Shown: positions 30,246 through 39,317, counted from the first letter of the stretch. The stretch: 64,000 nucleotides of DNA from Persicimonas caeni (GCF_006517175.1 NZ_CP041186.1:3061074-3125073), one strand, 5' to 3'. Program-made: numbers and translations. The notes: a model not told the origin generated them from the letters alone.

Positions 30246-31079
30246 ATGGGTATGGTACTGCAGACCAATGTCTCGAGCATGTCCGCTCAGAGGCATTTGG
30301 GCAAAACAAGCCGCGCGCTCAACAGCAATATTGCCAAGTTGTCGAGCGGCTTTCGCATCAACTCCGCGGCCGATGACGCCGCCGGCCTGGCCATCTCCGA
30401 GGAGATGAAAGCGGATATCCGCTCGCTGGGTCAGGCGGAGCGAAACGCCAACGATGCCATCAGCATGTTGCAGACTGCTGAGGGCGCGATGGGCGAGATT
30501 CACGGCGTCCTCGGTCGTATGCGCGAGTTGGCCGTCCAGGCAGCCTCGGACGGTATCAACGACACCCAGCGTGGCCACCTCGACACCGAATTCCAGGAGC
30601 TCGAGGCCGAGATCGACCGCATCGCGGGCGTCTCGAAATACAACGGCAACAACCTGCTCGACGGCACCATGGCGGCCACCTTCCAGGTCGGCGCCGACTC
30701 CGGTGAGACCCTGTCGGTCTCCATCGGACAGGACTTCCAGTCCACGGCATTGGGCGACGGCACCACCACCTTGAGCGCCACCGACCTGACCAACCGCACC
30801 AACGCGGACGCCTCCCTGGCGGCCATCGACGGCGCGATCAGTCAGGTGTCGAGCTCGCGCGCCAGCATCGGCGCGAGCCAGAACCGCCTCGAGGTGACCA
30901 TCGACAACCTCAGCGTCACTCGCGAGAACCTGTCGGCTGCCAACAGCCGGATTCGCGACACGGACGTGGCCAGTGAAATGGCCTCGATGACCAAGAACCA
31001 GATCCTGATGCAGGCAGGCACTTCCATGTTGGCGCAAGCTAACAGCATGCCTCAGACGGCGCTCGGCCTTCTTGGCTAA
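30246..31079 (+). CDS. fliC: Flagellin 3
   Basis: This 277-residue flagellin is the closest relative of flagellin 2, including the leader around the ribosome site (AAGGAGGAATGACCTATG). N-terminal LQTNVSSMSAQRHLG and C-terminal DTDVASEMASMTKNQ match the family ends. Together with flagellin 2 it probably arose by recent tandem duplication including the 3' UTR. Confidence 0.96.
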   Translation: MGMVLQTNVSSMSAQRHLGKTSRALNSNIAKLSSGFRINSAADDAAGLAISEEMKADIRSLGQAERNANDAISMLQTAEGAMGEIHGVLGRMRELAVQAASDGINDTQRGHLDTEFQELEAEIDRIAGVSKYNGNNLLDGTMAATFQVGADSGETLSVSIGQDFQSTALGDGTTTLSATDLTNRTNADASLAAIDGAISQVSSSRASIGASQNRLEVTIDNLSVTRENLSAANSRIRDTDVASEMASMTKNQILMQAGTSMLAQANSMPQTALGLLG

Positions 31080-31085
31080 GCACCT

Positions 31086-31173
31086 CTCGGATAGCCGAGA
31101 CGGCTAATCCGAGGCGGTTTCCCAGAGTCGAACCAACGACACCCGCGGTGGCCACCGCGGGTGTCGTTGGTTC
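31086..31173 (+). terminator. 3' UTR block and terminator palindrome of flagellin 3
   Basis: The conserved hairpin block (31086-31126) is followed by a perfect 44-base palindrome at 31130-31173 (arms GAACCAACGACACCCGCGG plus TGG). Flagellin 2 carries a related but shorter hairpin at the same place. Confidence 0.75.
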
Positions 31174-31231
31174 TTGGGGTTTGGGGGTTTGGGGGCGCGG
31201 ATGGCGCGGATTTTTGAAAAGAGTTTTGGTG

Positions 31232-31248
31232 TTGGCACGGGGATTGCT
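31232..31248 (+). promoter_or_regulatory. Sigma-54-type promoter downstream of flagellin 3
   Basis: TTGGCAC, five bases, TTGCT: GG at 31234-31235 and GC at 31246-31247 with exact -24/-12 spacing. No protein gene follows on this strand for almost 1.9 kb, until flagellin 4. Confidence 0.65.
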
Positions 31249-31258
31249 CTAGGTTCTG

Positions 31259-31400
31259 GGCGGAACCGATCAGGTAGCTTTGGCCAGTTGCCTGGTTCCT
31301 CGCCTTCGGGTGAGGCGCGGCGAGCGGGTGGAACGAGAGGTAGTCTGGGAAACCGCCTCGGATTAGCCGGGACGTATTAGGAAACTCACATTCCTCCGAG
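31259..31400 (+). ncRNA. Candidate sigma-54 RNA complementary to flagellin 3' UTRs
   Basis: The expected transcript from the 31232 promoter would begin near 31259. It contains a small UUCG-type hairpin (CTCGCC-TTCG-GGTGAGG near 31302-31322). At 31344-31369 lies a 26-base segment exactly complementary to 31101-31126 in the flagellin 3 3' UTR; 24 of those bases also match flagellin 2 (29968-29991). Further on, CATTCCTCC (31389-31397) is complementary to GGAGGAATG in the leaders of flagellins 2 and 3. The alternative is a decayed, inverted flagellin remnant. The 3' end is not defined. Confidence 0.35.
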
Positions 31401-31474
31401 TTCTAATATACCGCTCCGAAGTCCGCTCGCCGCACCGGGTTCCCCGGATCCCCCCCGACACAACCAATCGACGC

Positions 31475-31594
31475 ATATCCGAAGCCCGGGTAGGTCATGA
31501 AGTCCCCCTCTTCATTTCCCCGACCATACCCCAGCAGCATTCGCAGGCACTCCCAACACATTCCTTCTTCATGACCTGTCCGGGCTTCGGATAG
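31475..31594 (+). repeat. 120-bp element with 28-bp inverted ends
   Basis: The left arm 31475-31502 and right arm 31567-31594 are complementary apart from about three positions; the shared part reads ATCCGAAGCCCGG then AGGTCATGAAG. The spacer is 64 bases and has no coding capacity. It could be a MITE remnant or a long hairpin. Confidence 0.6.
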
Positions 31595-31700
31595 TCCGTC
31601 CAATCAGGCGCGGTGCGGTCGCGGTCACGATCTCACCATCCCGCACATGTTGGTCGATGCGCCGCATTGACGGTCGGGGCGCGGTCGTCCCCGGCCGCCG

Positions 31701-32896
31701 GGGTCCGTCTCGGGCCCCGCACGTGTTTGGGCAAGGCGTGTGCCTTGCCTCAGACACGCGACAACACGGCGCCTGACATCGCGTCGACGGCTCCGTGATC
31801 GTGATCGTGATCGTCGTCGTGATCGGCGGTTGTTGTTCGCGGCGAGACAAACGGCCGATCACGATCACGATCACGACGACGATCACGGCCGCACAACACG
31901 GTGCCTGACACCTCACCGTCAACCCACTACGTGGGCCTCGATGGACGGGTTCGCCGACCACAACACGGTGTCTGGCACCTCGTCGTCGCGGGGTCCGTCT
32001 CGGGCCCCGCGCGTGTTTGGGCAAGGCGTGTGCCTTGTAAGACACGCGACAACACGGCGCCTGACATCGCGTCGACGGCTCCGTGATCGTGATCGTGATC
32101 GTCGTCGTGATCGGCGGTTGTTGTTCGCGGCGAGACAAACGGCCGATCACGATCACGACGACGATCACGGCCGCACAACACGGTGCCTGACACCTCACCG
32201 TCAACCCACTACGTGGGCCTCGATGGACGGGTTCGCCGACCACAACACGGTGTCTGGCACCTCGTCGTCGCGGGGTCCGTCTCGGGCCCCGCGCGTGTTT
32301 GGGCAAGGCGTGCGCCTTGCCGAAGACACGCGACAACACGGCGCCTGACATCGCGTCGACGGCTCCGTGATCGTGATCGTGATCGTCGTCGTGATCGGCG
32401 GTTGTTGTTCGCGGCGAGACAAACGGCCGATCACGATCACGACGACGATCACGGCCGCACAACACGGTGCCTGACACCTCACCGTCAACCCACTACGTGG
32501 GCCTCGATGGACGGGTTCGCCGACCACAACACGGTGTCTGGCACCTCGTCGTCGCGGGGTCCGTCTCGGGCCCCGCGCGTGTTTGGGCAAGGCGTGTGCC
32601 TTGTAAGACACGCGACAACACGGCGCCTGACATCGCGTCGACGGCTCCGTGATCGTGATCGTGATCGTCGTCGTGATCGGCGGTTGTTGTTCGCGGCGAG
32701 ACAAACGGCCGATCACGATCACGACGACGATCACGGCCGCACAACACGGTGCCTGACACCTCACCGTCAACCCACTACGTGGGCCTCGATGGACGGGTTC
32801 GCCGACCACAACACGGTGTCTGGCACCTCGTCGTCGCGGGGTCCGTCTCGGGCCCCGCGCGTGTTTGGGCAAGGCGTGTGCCTTGCCGAAGACACG
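31701..32896 (+). repeat. Tandem array of ~283-bp units between flagellins 3 and 4
   Basis: Units anchored on GGGTCCGTCTCGGGCCCCG start at 31701, 31991, 32273, 32557 and 32839, so four full units and the start of a fifth are present. Each contains a long imperfect inverted repeat built from GATCGTGATCGTC/GACGATCACG arms and REP-like palindromes (GGTGCCTGACACC, GGTGTCTGGCACC). Units are almost identical; the differences are small indels. Frames on both strands are repeat artefacts. No spacers of a CRISPR kind are seen. Confidence 0.88.
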
Positions 32897-33007
32897 CAAG
32901 CTGGGGCGGGGACGCCCCAGGGCGGGCGAGGACGCCGCGCGCCCCAACAAATATCCTTGCCTCATGCCCTCCTAGCCGCGATTCACCCCCAAAAACCGAA
33001 AAATCTC

Positions 33008-33034
33008 TAAAGCAATTTTGCAGCGTGCCGATGT
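33008..33034 (+). promoter_or_regulatory. Sigma-28-type promoter of flagellin 4
   Basis: TAAA, 15 bases, GCCGATGT; about 94 bases upstream of the ATG. This is the best match among the flagellin promoters. Confidence 0.8.
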
Positions 33035-33128
33035 CTCTTGTGCAGCGGATGGGAGCTACCGCAGCAGGATAAGCTCCCGGAGTTCACAAGAAAGGCTACC
33101 CGTGCCACAGCCTGAGAAGGAGTAACCC

Positions 33129-33965
33129 ATGTCGATTGTTTTGCAGACCAATATCGCCGCGCTGAACACCCAGCGTCACCTCAACCGCACCAACAAGGAC
33201 TTGAGCGGCAACATCGCCAAGCTCTCGAGCGGTTTCCGAATCAACTCGGCGGCCGACGACGCCGCCGGCCTGGCCATCTCCGAGGAGATGAAGGCCGAGA
33301 TTCGCAGCCTCAAGCAGGCCGAGCGAAACGCTAACGACGCGGTCAGCCTCATCCAGACCGCCGACGGCGCCATGGGTTCGGTGCACGACATCCTCAACCG
33401 CATGCGTGAGCTGACCATTCAGGCAGCAAGCGACGGTATCAACGACTCGCAGCGCTCGCACCTGGACACCGAGTTCCAGGAGCTCGAGGCCGAGCTCGAC
33501 CGCATCGCCGACGTGACCAAGTACAACGGCAATAACCTGCTCGACGGAACCATGGCCGGCATCTTCCACGTGGGCGCCGAGTCGGGCGAGACCCTGGCCA
33601 TCAACATCACCCAGGACTTCCACGCCGCCGCGCTGGGCGACGGAACGAACTTCCTGAGCACTCAGGACCTGACCACCCGGGCCACCGCCGACGCCGCCAT
33701 CGACGTCATCGACGCGGCCATCACCCAGGTGTCGACCGCGCGTGCCTCGGTGGGCGCCAAGCAGAACCGCTTGAGCATCACCATCGATAACCTGAAGGTC
33801 CAGCACGAGAATATCTCGGCGGCCAACAGCCGAATCCGCGACGTCGACGTGGCCAGCGAGATGGCGGCGATGACCAAGAACCAGATTCTGACCCAGGCGG
33901 GCACCTCCATGCTCAGCCAGGCGACCCAGATGCCGCAGTCGGCCCTGTCGTTGCTCGGCGGCTGA
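33129..33965 (+). CDS. fliC: Flagellin 4
   Basis: This 278-residue flagellin is the most divergent of the four: IALNTQRHLNRTNKDLSGN at the N-terminus and LSLLGG at the C-terminus. The variable middle contains HAAALGDGTNFLSTQDLTTR. Core residues for D0/D1 packing (FRINSAADDAAGLAISEEMK, IRDVDVASEMAAM) are intact. AGAAGGAG ribosome site. Multi-flagellin filaments are known in alpha- and deltaproteobacteria, so it may occupy a distinct filament zone. Confidence 0.96.
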   Translation: MSIVLQTNIAALNTQRHLNRTNKDLSGNIAKLSSGFRINSAADDAAGLAISEEMKAEIRSLKQAERNANDAVSLIQTADGAMGSVHDILNRMRELTIQAASDGINDSQRSHLDTEFQELEAELDRIADVTKYNGNNLLDGTMAGIFHVGAESGETLAINITQDFHAAALGDGTNFLSTQDLTTRATADAAIDVIDAAITQVSTARASVGAKQNRLSITIDNLKVQHENISAANSRIRDVDVASEMAAMTKNQILTQAGTSMLSQATQMPQSALSLLGG

Positions 33966-34020
33966 TCGCCCCCCTCCACACAAGTTTTCCGAATCCCACC
34001 GAAAGGTGGCTTCCCGGACG

Positions 34021-34062
34021 ACGGCGCGAGACCCTGGCCAAGGGGTGTCGCGCCGTTTTTTT
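34021..34062 (+). terminator. Intrinsic terminator of flagellin 4
   Basis: The stem ACGGCGCGA...TCGCGCCGT is followed by seven T in a typical rho-independent layout. Confidence 0.85.
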
Positions 34063-34136
34063 ATGCGTCGGCGTGAAACCTGCATATGTGCCTCGGGGTA
34101 ACCGCGTACCTGCAACTTTTGCCCAGAGAGCACACG

Positions 34137-35147
34137 ATGACACGCCGTTGGCTTTGGATAATCCTCGTCAGCCTGACCTTCGCGCCGGGATGCATCCTCT
34201 CCCAAGACTTTGGCGTTTTGCCCCCGGAAGACGAGCGTCGAGACGACGCCGGCGGCGCGGCCGCCGACCTCGGCCAGGACTCGCCGGACACCGTCGAGCC
34301 CCGCGACGCCGCCCAGGCCGACGACGTCGCGGCCGCCGAGGACGTCGTCGTCGCCCAAGATACCGGCGCCCCGGAGACGTGCTCGCCGACGCAAGACTGC
34401 CCCCAAGATCCGCCGGTGGATACCTCGCGGGCGCTCTTCGAAGAGCTGGGCGACGAAGTCGTCTTGGCGCTGTGGCTCGACGGCGCCCACGGCATCCGCC
34501 TCGACAACCAATCGCGGGTCGTGCAGTGGCAAGATCGACGCGAGGGCTTGCAAGAACGGCCGCGCTTCGAGCAGGCCGACGCCCAGCTTCGCCCCGTGCC
34601 GGCGAGCTCGCCGGCGGCGGTCAGCTTCGGCGGGGCGCACGTGCTGGCGGGTACCGACGTGTCGCTGAACGAGTTCACCGTCTTTACGGTCGTGCGCCAC
34701 AACGCCCCGCCCATCGACGGGTTGCTGCTGAGCAATTGCGACGACGACGGCTCGAGCTTCGGCAACAACCGGTTCGGCTTCTCCGAGGACAACCTGGGCC
34801 GCACCAACCTGCTCTTCTTCGGCCGGTACGTCGCGGTGGGGCCGACGACTTATAGCGTCAGGGGCGTGGCCGAGCCCACGGAGGCCTGGCAAATCGTCAC
34901 TCTCGTCAAGTCGCGCGCCGAGGGGGTGCGCATGCAGCAAGACGGCGTCGACCAGGTCAGCAGCGAGGCGCCCGCGCCCAACGACTGGGTCTTCGACCGC
35001 ATCGGCGCCTGGTGTCCTCGCGACGGCAAGCCCAGCGCGGGCCTCAACGGCGAGGTCGCCGAGCTGTTGGTCTTCGACCGGGTACTCTCGGGCGATCAGG
35101 TGGGCAAGGTGGAGTCGTATTTGCGCGACAAATACGAGCTTTGGTGA
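34137..35147 (+). CDS. Lipoprotein with LamG-like (concanavalin-A-type) domain
   Basis: This 336-residue protein starts at MTRRWLWII with AGAGAG upstream. The lipobox is FAPGC (Cys near residue 19). A long acidic Ala/Asp linker (residues ~30-85) leads to a C-terminal domain with the LamG/laminin-G-3 pattern: VVLALWLDGAHGIRL, VVQWQDRREG, FTVFTVVRH and the final GEVAELLVFDRVLSGDQ. Such domains bind carbohydrate or protein on the surface. It sits between flagellin 4 and fliD but has no flagellar promoter, so a motility role is not implied. Confidence 0.78.
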   Translation: MTRRWLWIILVSLTFAPGCILSQDFGVLPPEDERRDDAGGAAADLGQDSPDTVEPRDAAQADDVAAAEDVVVAQDTGAPETCSPTQDCPQDPPVDTSRALFEELGDEVVLALWLDGAHGIRLDNQSRVVQWQDRREGLQERPRFEQADAQLRPVPASSPAAVSFGGAHVLAGTDVSLNEFTVFTVVRHNAPPIDGLLLSNCDDDGSSFGNNRFGFSEDNLGRTNLLFFGRYVAVGPTTYSVRGVAEPTEAWQIVTLVKSRAEGVRMQQDGVDQVSSEAPAPNDWVFDRIGAWCPRDGKPSAGLNGEVAELLVFDRVLSGDQVGKVESYLRDKYELW

Positions 35148-35165
35148 AGGTTTGAAAAAATAAAT

Positions 35166-35192
35166 TAAAACTCGCGCCCTTCGTGCCGATGT
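35166..35192 (+). promoter_or_regulatory. Sigma-28-type promoter of fliD operon
   Basis: TAAA, 15 bases, GCCGATGT; about 85 bases before the fliD start. Confidence 0.78.
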
Positions 35193-35275
35193 AGTTTGTG
35201 CACGGGGAGTCTGGGCCCTCAGGGCCCGCTCCTCGGGCACTCTCAAAAAGTTCGAGAGAACAAGCGAGGATTGCC

Positions 35276-36604
35276 ATGGCGGTACAATTTGGCGGCCTAG
35301 TCAGCGGCCTGGACACCAACAACATGATCTCCCAGCTCGTCAAGCTCGAGCGCCAGCCGATTAACCGGCTGCGCACGCGTCAGCGAGCCGTGGAGACCGA
35401 GATCAGCAATCTGGGCAAGCTCTCCTCGAAGATGAAGGACCTGGCGACCAAGCTCGAGGACTTCAGCGAGACGGCGGGCATCCTGGCCAACTCGGCGACC
35501 AGCTCCAACGAGGACGCCCTCGGGGCCACCGCCAGCGGCGACGCGAGCAGCGGCATCTACAAGGTCGTCATCGACAAGCTCGCCCAGGCCGAAAAGAACC
35601 GCTCGCAGGCCTTCGGCGACAGCCTCGGTCAGGTGACCGCGGGCACGCTCGACATCGCCGTGTTCGACGAAGACCCCGTCTCGATCACCATCGAGGAGGG
35701 CGACACGCTGGCCGACGTGCGCGACAAGATCAACGCCTCGGACGCCTCCGTGGGCGCCTCGATCATCGACACGGGCAGCGGCGCCTACTTGAGCGTGACC
35801 GCCCAGAAGTCCGGCCACACCGTCGGGGGCACGCCCTCCGACGCGGTCGTCATCACCGAGACCTACACGGGCACCACCGGCGCGCAGCTCGGGCTGACCG
35901 AGACCCAGACCGCTTCGAACGCTCAGTTCAGCGTCGACGGGCTCGCAGTCGAGCGCACCACCAACCAGGTCACCGACGTGCTCCAGGGTGTGACGCTCGA
36001 CCTCAAGGCCGAGAGCACCGACCCCATCGAGATCGCGGTCGCCCCCGACCCCGAGAAGGTCATGGAGAAGCTCGAGGCCTTCACCGAGGCGTATAACGCC
36101 ACGGTCGACGCGCTCAAGAGCGCCCAGGAAGAATCCGGCGCGCTGGCGCGTGGCGCACTCTCCGAGCTGAGCACGCTGGTCTCCAGCGCGGTCACCGGCG
36201 CGGCGAGCGACTTCGTCAACCTGTCGAGCATCGGCCTGGAGACCCAGTGGGGCACCGGCAAGCTCGAGCTCGACAAGAGCAAGCTCGAAGAGGTGCTCGC
36301 CCAGGACCCGTCGGCGCTGGCCAAGCTGTTCACCACCACCGACACCGGCCTTTCGGCGACCATGGGAAGCGCGCTCGAGCGCTACACCGATGGCTACGAA
36401 GGCATCATCAAGACGACCCAGGACGGCCTGCGCGACCGCGTCGATCGCTTCGAGAACCAGATCGAGGACCGCGAGCGCGCCGTCCAAGCCTACGAAGACC
36501 GGATGGTCCGCCAGTTCACCCGGCTGGAGACCTTGATGAACGAGATGAACGCCGAATCGGCTCGTTTCGCCAGCGCCATGCCCATGGGCATGATGATGGG
36601 CTAA
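35276..36604 (+). CDS. fliD: Flagellar filament cap protein FliD
   Basis: This 442-residue protein starts at MAVQFGGLVSGLDTNNMISQLV, the classical FliD N-terminus, with GAGGA upstream; the longer frame from 35198 is not used. The D2/D3 segment is compact, containing TYTGTTGAQLGLTETQTASNAQF. The C-terminal coiled coil ends LMNEMNAESARFASAMPMGMMMG. The cap sits at the filament tip and folds incoming flagellins. It heads a sigma-28 operon with its chaperones. Confidence 0.95.
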   Translation: MAVQFGGLVSGLDTNNMISQLVKLERQPINRLRTRQRAVETEISNLGKLSSKMKDLATKLEDFSETAGILANSATSSNEDALGATASGDASSGIYKVVIDKLAQAEKNRSQAFGDSLGQVTAGTLDIAVFDEDPVSITIEEGDTLADVRDKINASDASVGASIIDTGSGAYLSVTAQKSGHTVGGTPSDAVVITETYTGTTGAQLGLTETQTASNAQFSVDGLAVERTTNQVTDVLQGVTLDLKAESTDPIEIAVAPDPEKVMEKLEAFTEAYNATVDALKSAQEESGALARGALSELSTLVSSAVTGAASDFVNLSSIGLETQWGTGKLELDKSKLEEVLAQDPSALAKLFTTTDTGLSATMGSALERYTDGYEGIIKTTQDGLRDRVDRFENQIEDRERAVQAYEDRMVRQFTRLETLMNEMNAESARFASAMPMGMMMG

Positions 36605-36692
36605 GCGAGCCAACACCGACGCGACGAACGCGACGACAAGCACGAAGCAACACGAACCCTAGACGCCCTAACCACGACTTCTGGAGTACCCG

Positions 36693-37133
36693 ATGCGAGG
36701 CATCAAAGCATACCGACGAGCCGCTGCCGTCTCTTCCGACCCGATGGACCTGGTGGTCGCCCTGTACGATGGCTTCCTTCGCTACTGCTACACCGCCAAG
36801 CGCGGCATCGGAGAGGGAAGCCCGGCCCAAGCAGGCCCGGCGCTGTCCAAGGCGATGGAGATCGTCAACGAGCTGCACATCTCCCTGGACCCCAACCAGG
36901 ACGAGGCGTTCACCGAGCGGCTGTCGAGCATCTACGTGTACGTCAACCAGCAGTTGCTGCAGGCGAACCTGCACCGGGACGTGGCGCGCATCGACGAGGT
37001 CATCCGGCTGATGACCGAGCTGCGCGAGGCGTGGGCCGAGGCGGCCATCAAGCTGCGCTCGGGCGAGGCCAGCGCGGAGCCAGGCGGTGAAGCAGCCGCC
37101 GAGCCGGTGGAGGCGGTCGCATCTGCAGGATGA
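36693..37133 (+). CDS. fliS: Flagellin export chaperone FliS
   Basis: The 146-residue protein begins MRGIKAYRRAAAVSSDPMDLVVALYDGFLRYCY, typical of FliS, which binds the flagellin C-terminus and prevents premature polymerisation. A GGAGTACCCG ribosome site precedes the ATG. The tail of about 20 residues is Ala/Glu-rich and probably disordered. It overlaps the next gene by four bases. Confidence 0.9.
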   Translation: MRGIKAYRRAAAVSSDPMDLVVALYDGFLRYCYTAKRGIGEGSPAQAGPALSKAMEIVNELHISLDPNQDEAFTERLSSIYVYVNQQLLQANLHRDVARIDEVIRLMTELREAWAEAAIKLRSGEASAEPGGEAAAEPVEAVASAG

Positions 37134-37450
37134 CTACACCTCCGTCCGACATACGCCCGCTGATCGAAAAGGCGATTCGCCTGCACGAATTGGGCATTCG
37201 TATGCTCAAAGCAGGCGCCTACGATCAACTCGAGGAGTTTCAGGAGATACGCGCTGACTTGCTCGGCGAGTTCCAGCGCGCCGCCAAGCAGACGCCGCCC
37301 GAGCAGTGGCCGGCCGAGCTAGCTCAGAACCTGGGTGAGGTCGAGGCGACCTTCACCGCCCAACTGCGAGTCCACGTCGACAAGATGAGAGGCAGCGTGG
37401 TGCGCCAGCGCGCCGAGCGCGTCCACCTCGACAAATACCGCCATGAATAA
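37130..37450 (+). CDS. FliT-like chaperone candidate
   Basis: The 106-residue helical protein overlaps fliS at ATGA, the usual place for fliT. Its sequence (IRPLIEKAIRLHELGIRMLKAG, YDQLEEFQEIRADLLGEF) fits the small helical-bundle fold, but FliT proteins are poorly conserved. The assignment rests mainly on size and position after fliS. Confidence 0.55.
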   Translation: MTTPPSDIRPLIEKAIRLHELGIRMLKAGAYDQLEEFQEIRADLLGEFQRAAKQTPPEQWPAELAQNLGEVEATFTAQLRVHVDKMRGSVVRQRAERVHLDKYRHE

Positions 37451-38732
37451 CTCCCCCCGCTCATATACCGTCTGGTTGCTCGCAGCGCTGCTGCTGGGCG
37501 CCGGGGGGTTGCGAGCGGCCGAGAATCGCCCCACGGCGCCTTCGACGGAGGCGCTGACGCGCTTCTTGCTCTTCTCGTGGGTGGAGTTGCCCGAAAAGAC
37601 CCCCGCCTTCGAAATCTCGCACCGCCGACTCGCCGCGCGCGTGGTGCTGCGGTTTGCGAGCGCACCCAGCGCCGAGGTGCGCCAAGCGATCTCGGCCAAG
37701 CTCGAGGAGCCCAGCAGCATCGAGCGCCACCGTTGGGCGAGCGACAAACGGCTGGTCATCCAGCTCACCTCCCTGACGACCGACGTCAGCCGCCTTCGGC
37801 AAGACGACGCTCTTCGCCAAGAAGACAAGTCGGGCCCGATGCTCGCCCTGGGTAACAAACGCAATATGCCCGCGCTGCCGGTGTGGTTGTACGGCGAGTT
37901 TTGCCCCTACCTCTTCGACGGCCTCGAGCCGCATGAGGAGCGCCAAGTCAAAGGGACCGCGGCCAAAAAGCTCGTCGCCACGTTCTGCCAAACCGACAGC
38001 ACGGTCACCGAGATGGCCGCCGCGCGCCCTCCGACCGAGGACCGCGCGCTGACCGACCTGTGGCGCTTGATGGTCTACCACAAGGCTTCGGAGCTCGCGC
38101 AGCTCGATGTGGGCGAGTTCGAGGCCTATATCAACCGGCACGAGACGACGCCCCAGATCATGTATTTCGCGCGCATCAGCGCGGCGATGATCCACGCGGC
38201 GCGCCACGAGTTCGAGGCGTGCTTTGCCCAGCTCGACGCCATCGAGCGCATGGACCGCGACGACGAGCCGGTGCTGACCGACTGGCAACGCCAGCTGGTC
38301 GCCGATCTGGGTGAGGCGAGCTTCTCGCGCATGGTCGGCCGGCGCCTGGCCGCCGTCGAGCAACGGGAGGGTTCGTCGGCAGACGTGCTCGAGCACGTCG
38401 AGCGCTTCGGCCACTGGGAGGGCGTCACCCTGCCCACGCCCCTCAAGGAGACCATCGCCAAGATGTACCGCCAGGCGCTCTTTCCCAAGCGCGCCGTGCC
38501 CCACTATCAGGCGCTCTTGGAGCGCGCCGACGCCGACCGCCCCGCCCTGCTCGAAGAGCTGGCCGTGACCTACTACGAGGCCGACCAGAACTACCGCGCC
38601 TGGGCGACGCTGCAGTACCTACGCGAGCAGCACCCCGGGCGCGAGCTGACCTTCGTGCTCGACGACGACGCGTCGATGAACCCGGACCGACCGCTCGACC
38701 AAGACACACCGGCGGCAACCTCGACCCCCTGA
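37443..38732 (+). CDS. Exported helical-repeat protein in fliD operon
   Basis: This 429-residue protein overlaps the preceding gene by eight bases and has a signal peptide (YTVWLLAALLLGAGGLRAAE). Residues ~25-125 form a beta-rich part (ARVVLRFASAPSAEVRQAI, KRLVIQLTSL) that recalls AMIN-type modules. The remainder is helical and TPR-like (FEACFAQLDAIERM, KRAVPHYQALLERA). It ends in an acidic disordered tail. Translational coupling to fliS and fliT-like genes implies a flagellar envelope role, but I recognise no family. Confidence 0.7.
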   Translation: MNNSPRSYTVWLLAALLLGAGGLRAAENRPTAPSTEALTRFLLFSWVELPEKTPAFEISHRRLAARVVLRFASAPSAEVRQAISAKLEEPSSIERHRWASDKRLVIQLTSLTTDVSRLRQDDALRQEDKSGPMLALGNKRNMPALPVWLYGEFCPYLFDGLEPHEERQVKGTAAKKLVATFCQTDSTVTEMAAARPPTEDRALTDLWRLMVYHKASELAQLDVGEFEAYINRHETTPQIMYFARISAAMIHAARHEFEACFAQLDAIERMDRDDEPVLTDWQRQLVADLGEASFSRMVGRRLAAVEQREGSSADVLEHVERFGHWEGVTLPTPLKETIAKMYRQALFPKRAVPHYQALLERADADRPALLEELAVTYYEADQNYRAWATLQYLREQHPGRELTFVLDDDASMNPDRPLDQDTPAATSTP

Positions 38733-38853
38733 AGATTCTACTCGGCAAAAGTTTCCGCTCCGCCCCGTCCTTCTTTCCGCTTCCCTCCGCCTCCCTCACC
38801 GCTCTTCCCCCTTCCTCACCGCTCTTCCCCCTTCCTCGCCCTTCTCCCCAAGT

Positions 38854-38869
38854 CGGCACGAACCTTGCT
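38854..38869 (+). promoter_or_regulatory. Sigma-54 promoter of the flgB hook-basal-body operon
   Basis: CGGCAC, five bases, TTGCT: GG at 38855-38856 and GC at 38867-38868 with the required 10-base spacing, about 45 bases upstream of flgB. It marks the early/middle flagellar class. Confidence 0.82.
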
Positions 38870-38912
38870 CATGTGTCCTGACGACTGAGTTTTGCCTGTC
38901 AGGAGATGCACG

Positions 38913-39317
38913 ATGAGCTTTTTGAACGACCCATCCATGGCCGTCCTCGAGCAGGGGCTGGGGCTGTCGCTTCGGCGACAGTTGGTGATCAACTCCAACG
39001 TCGCCAACATCGACACCCCCGGGTTCACCCCCAGCGACATCGACTTCGATGCCGAGTTGCAAAAAGCCATCGGCGCCGGCCGCGGGCCGCGCCGCACGCA
39101 TCACGACCACCTCAACGCCGACGGCGCGCGCCGCAGCGAAGTCAGCACCTTCGAGCGGCCCGACGGGCCGGCGGGCGCCGACGGCAACTCGGTGGACTTG
39201 GACGTCCAGATGGCCCGGATGAGCCAGAACGCAGTGCTCTACCAGGCCAGCACGCGCGCGGTGTCCAAAAAGATCGCCCTGCTCAAGTACGCCGTGACGC
39301 AAGGGAGTGAAGCATGA
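38913..39317 (+). CDS. flgB: Flagellar basal-body rod protein FlgB
   Basis: The 134-residue protein starts at MSFLNDPSMAVLEQGLGLSLRR with AGGAG upstream. The rod-family signature VINSNVANIDTPGF is present and the C-terminal helix ends YQASTRAVSKKIALLKYAVTQG. It forms part of the proximal rod. It is the first gene of a long operon and overlaps flgC by four bases. Confidence 0.95.
   Translation: MSFLNDPSMAVLEQGLGLSLRRQLVINSNVANIDTPGFTPSDIDFDAELQKAIGAGRGPRRTHHDHLNADGARRSEVSTFERPDGPAGADGNSVDLDVQMARMSQNAVLYQASTRAVSKKIALLKYAVTQGSEA

Noticed and set aside
31174..31380. Plus-strand 68-codon frame
   Set aside because: It starts before the sigma-54 site, so it would not be translated from that transcript, and it has a biased Gly/Arg composition.
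31701..32896. CRISPR array
   Set aside because: Units are about 283 bp and nearly identical throughout; there are no short repeats with unique spacers and no cas genes.
31569..33072. Repetitive frames on both strands (DHDDDHDHDH and RDRDRRRDRR patterns)
   Set aside because: They reflect the 283-bp array; no ribosome sites, and the same peptide recurs only because the DNA repeats.
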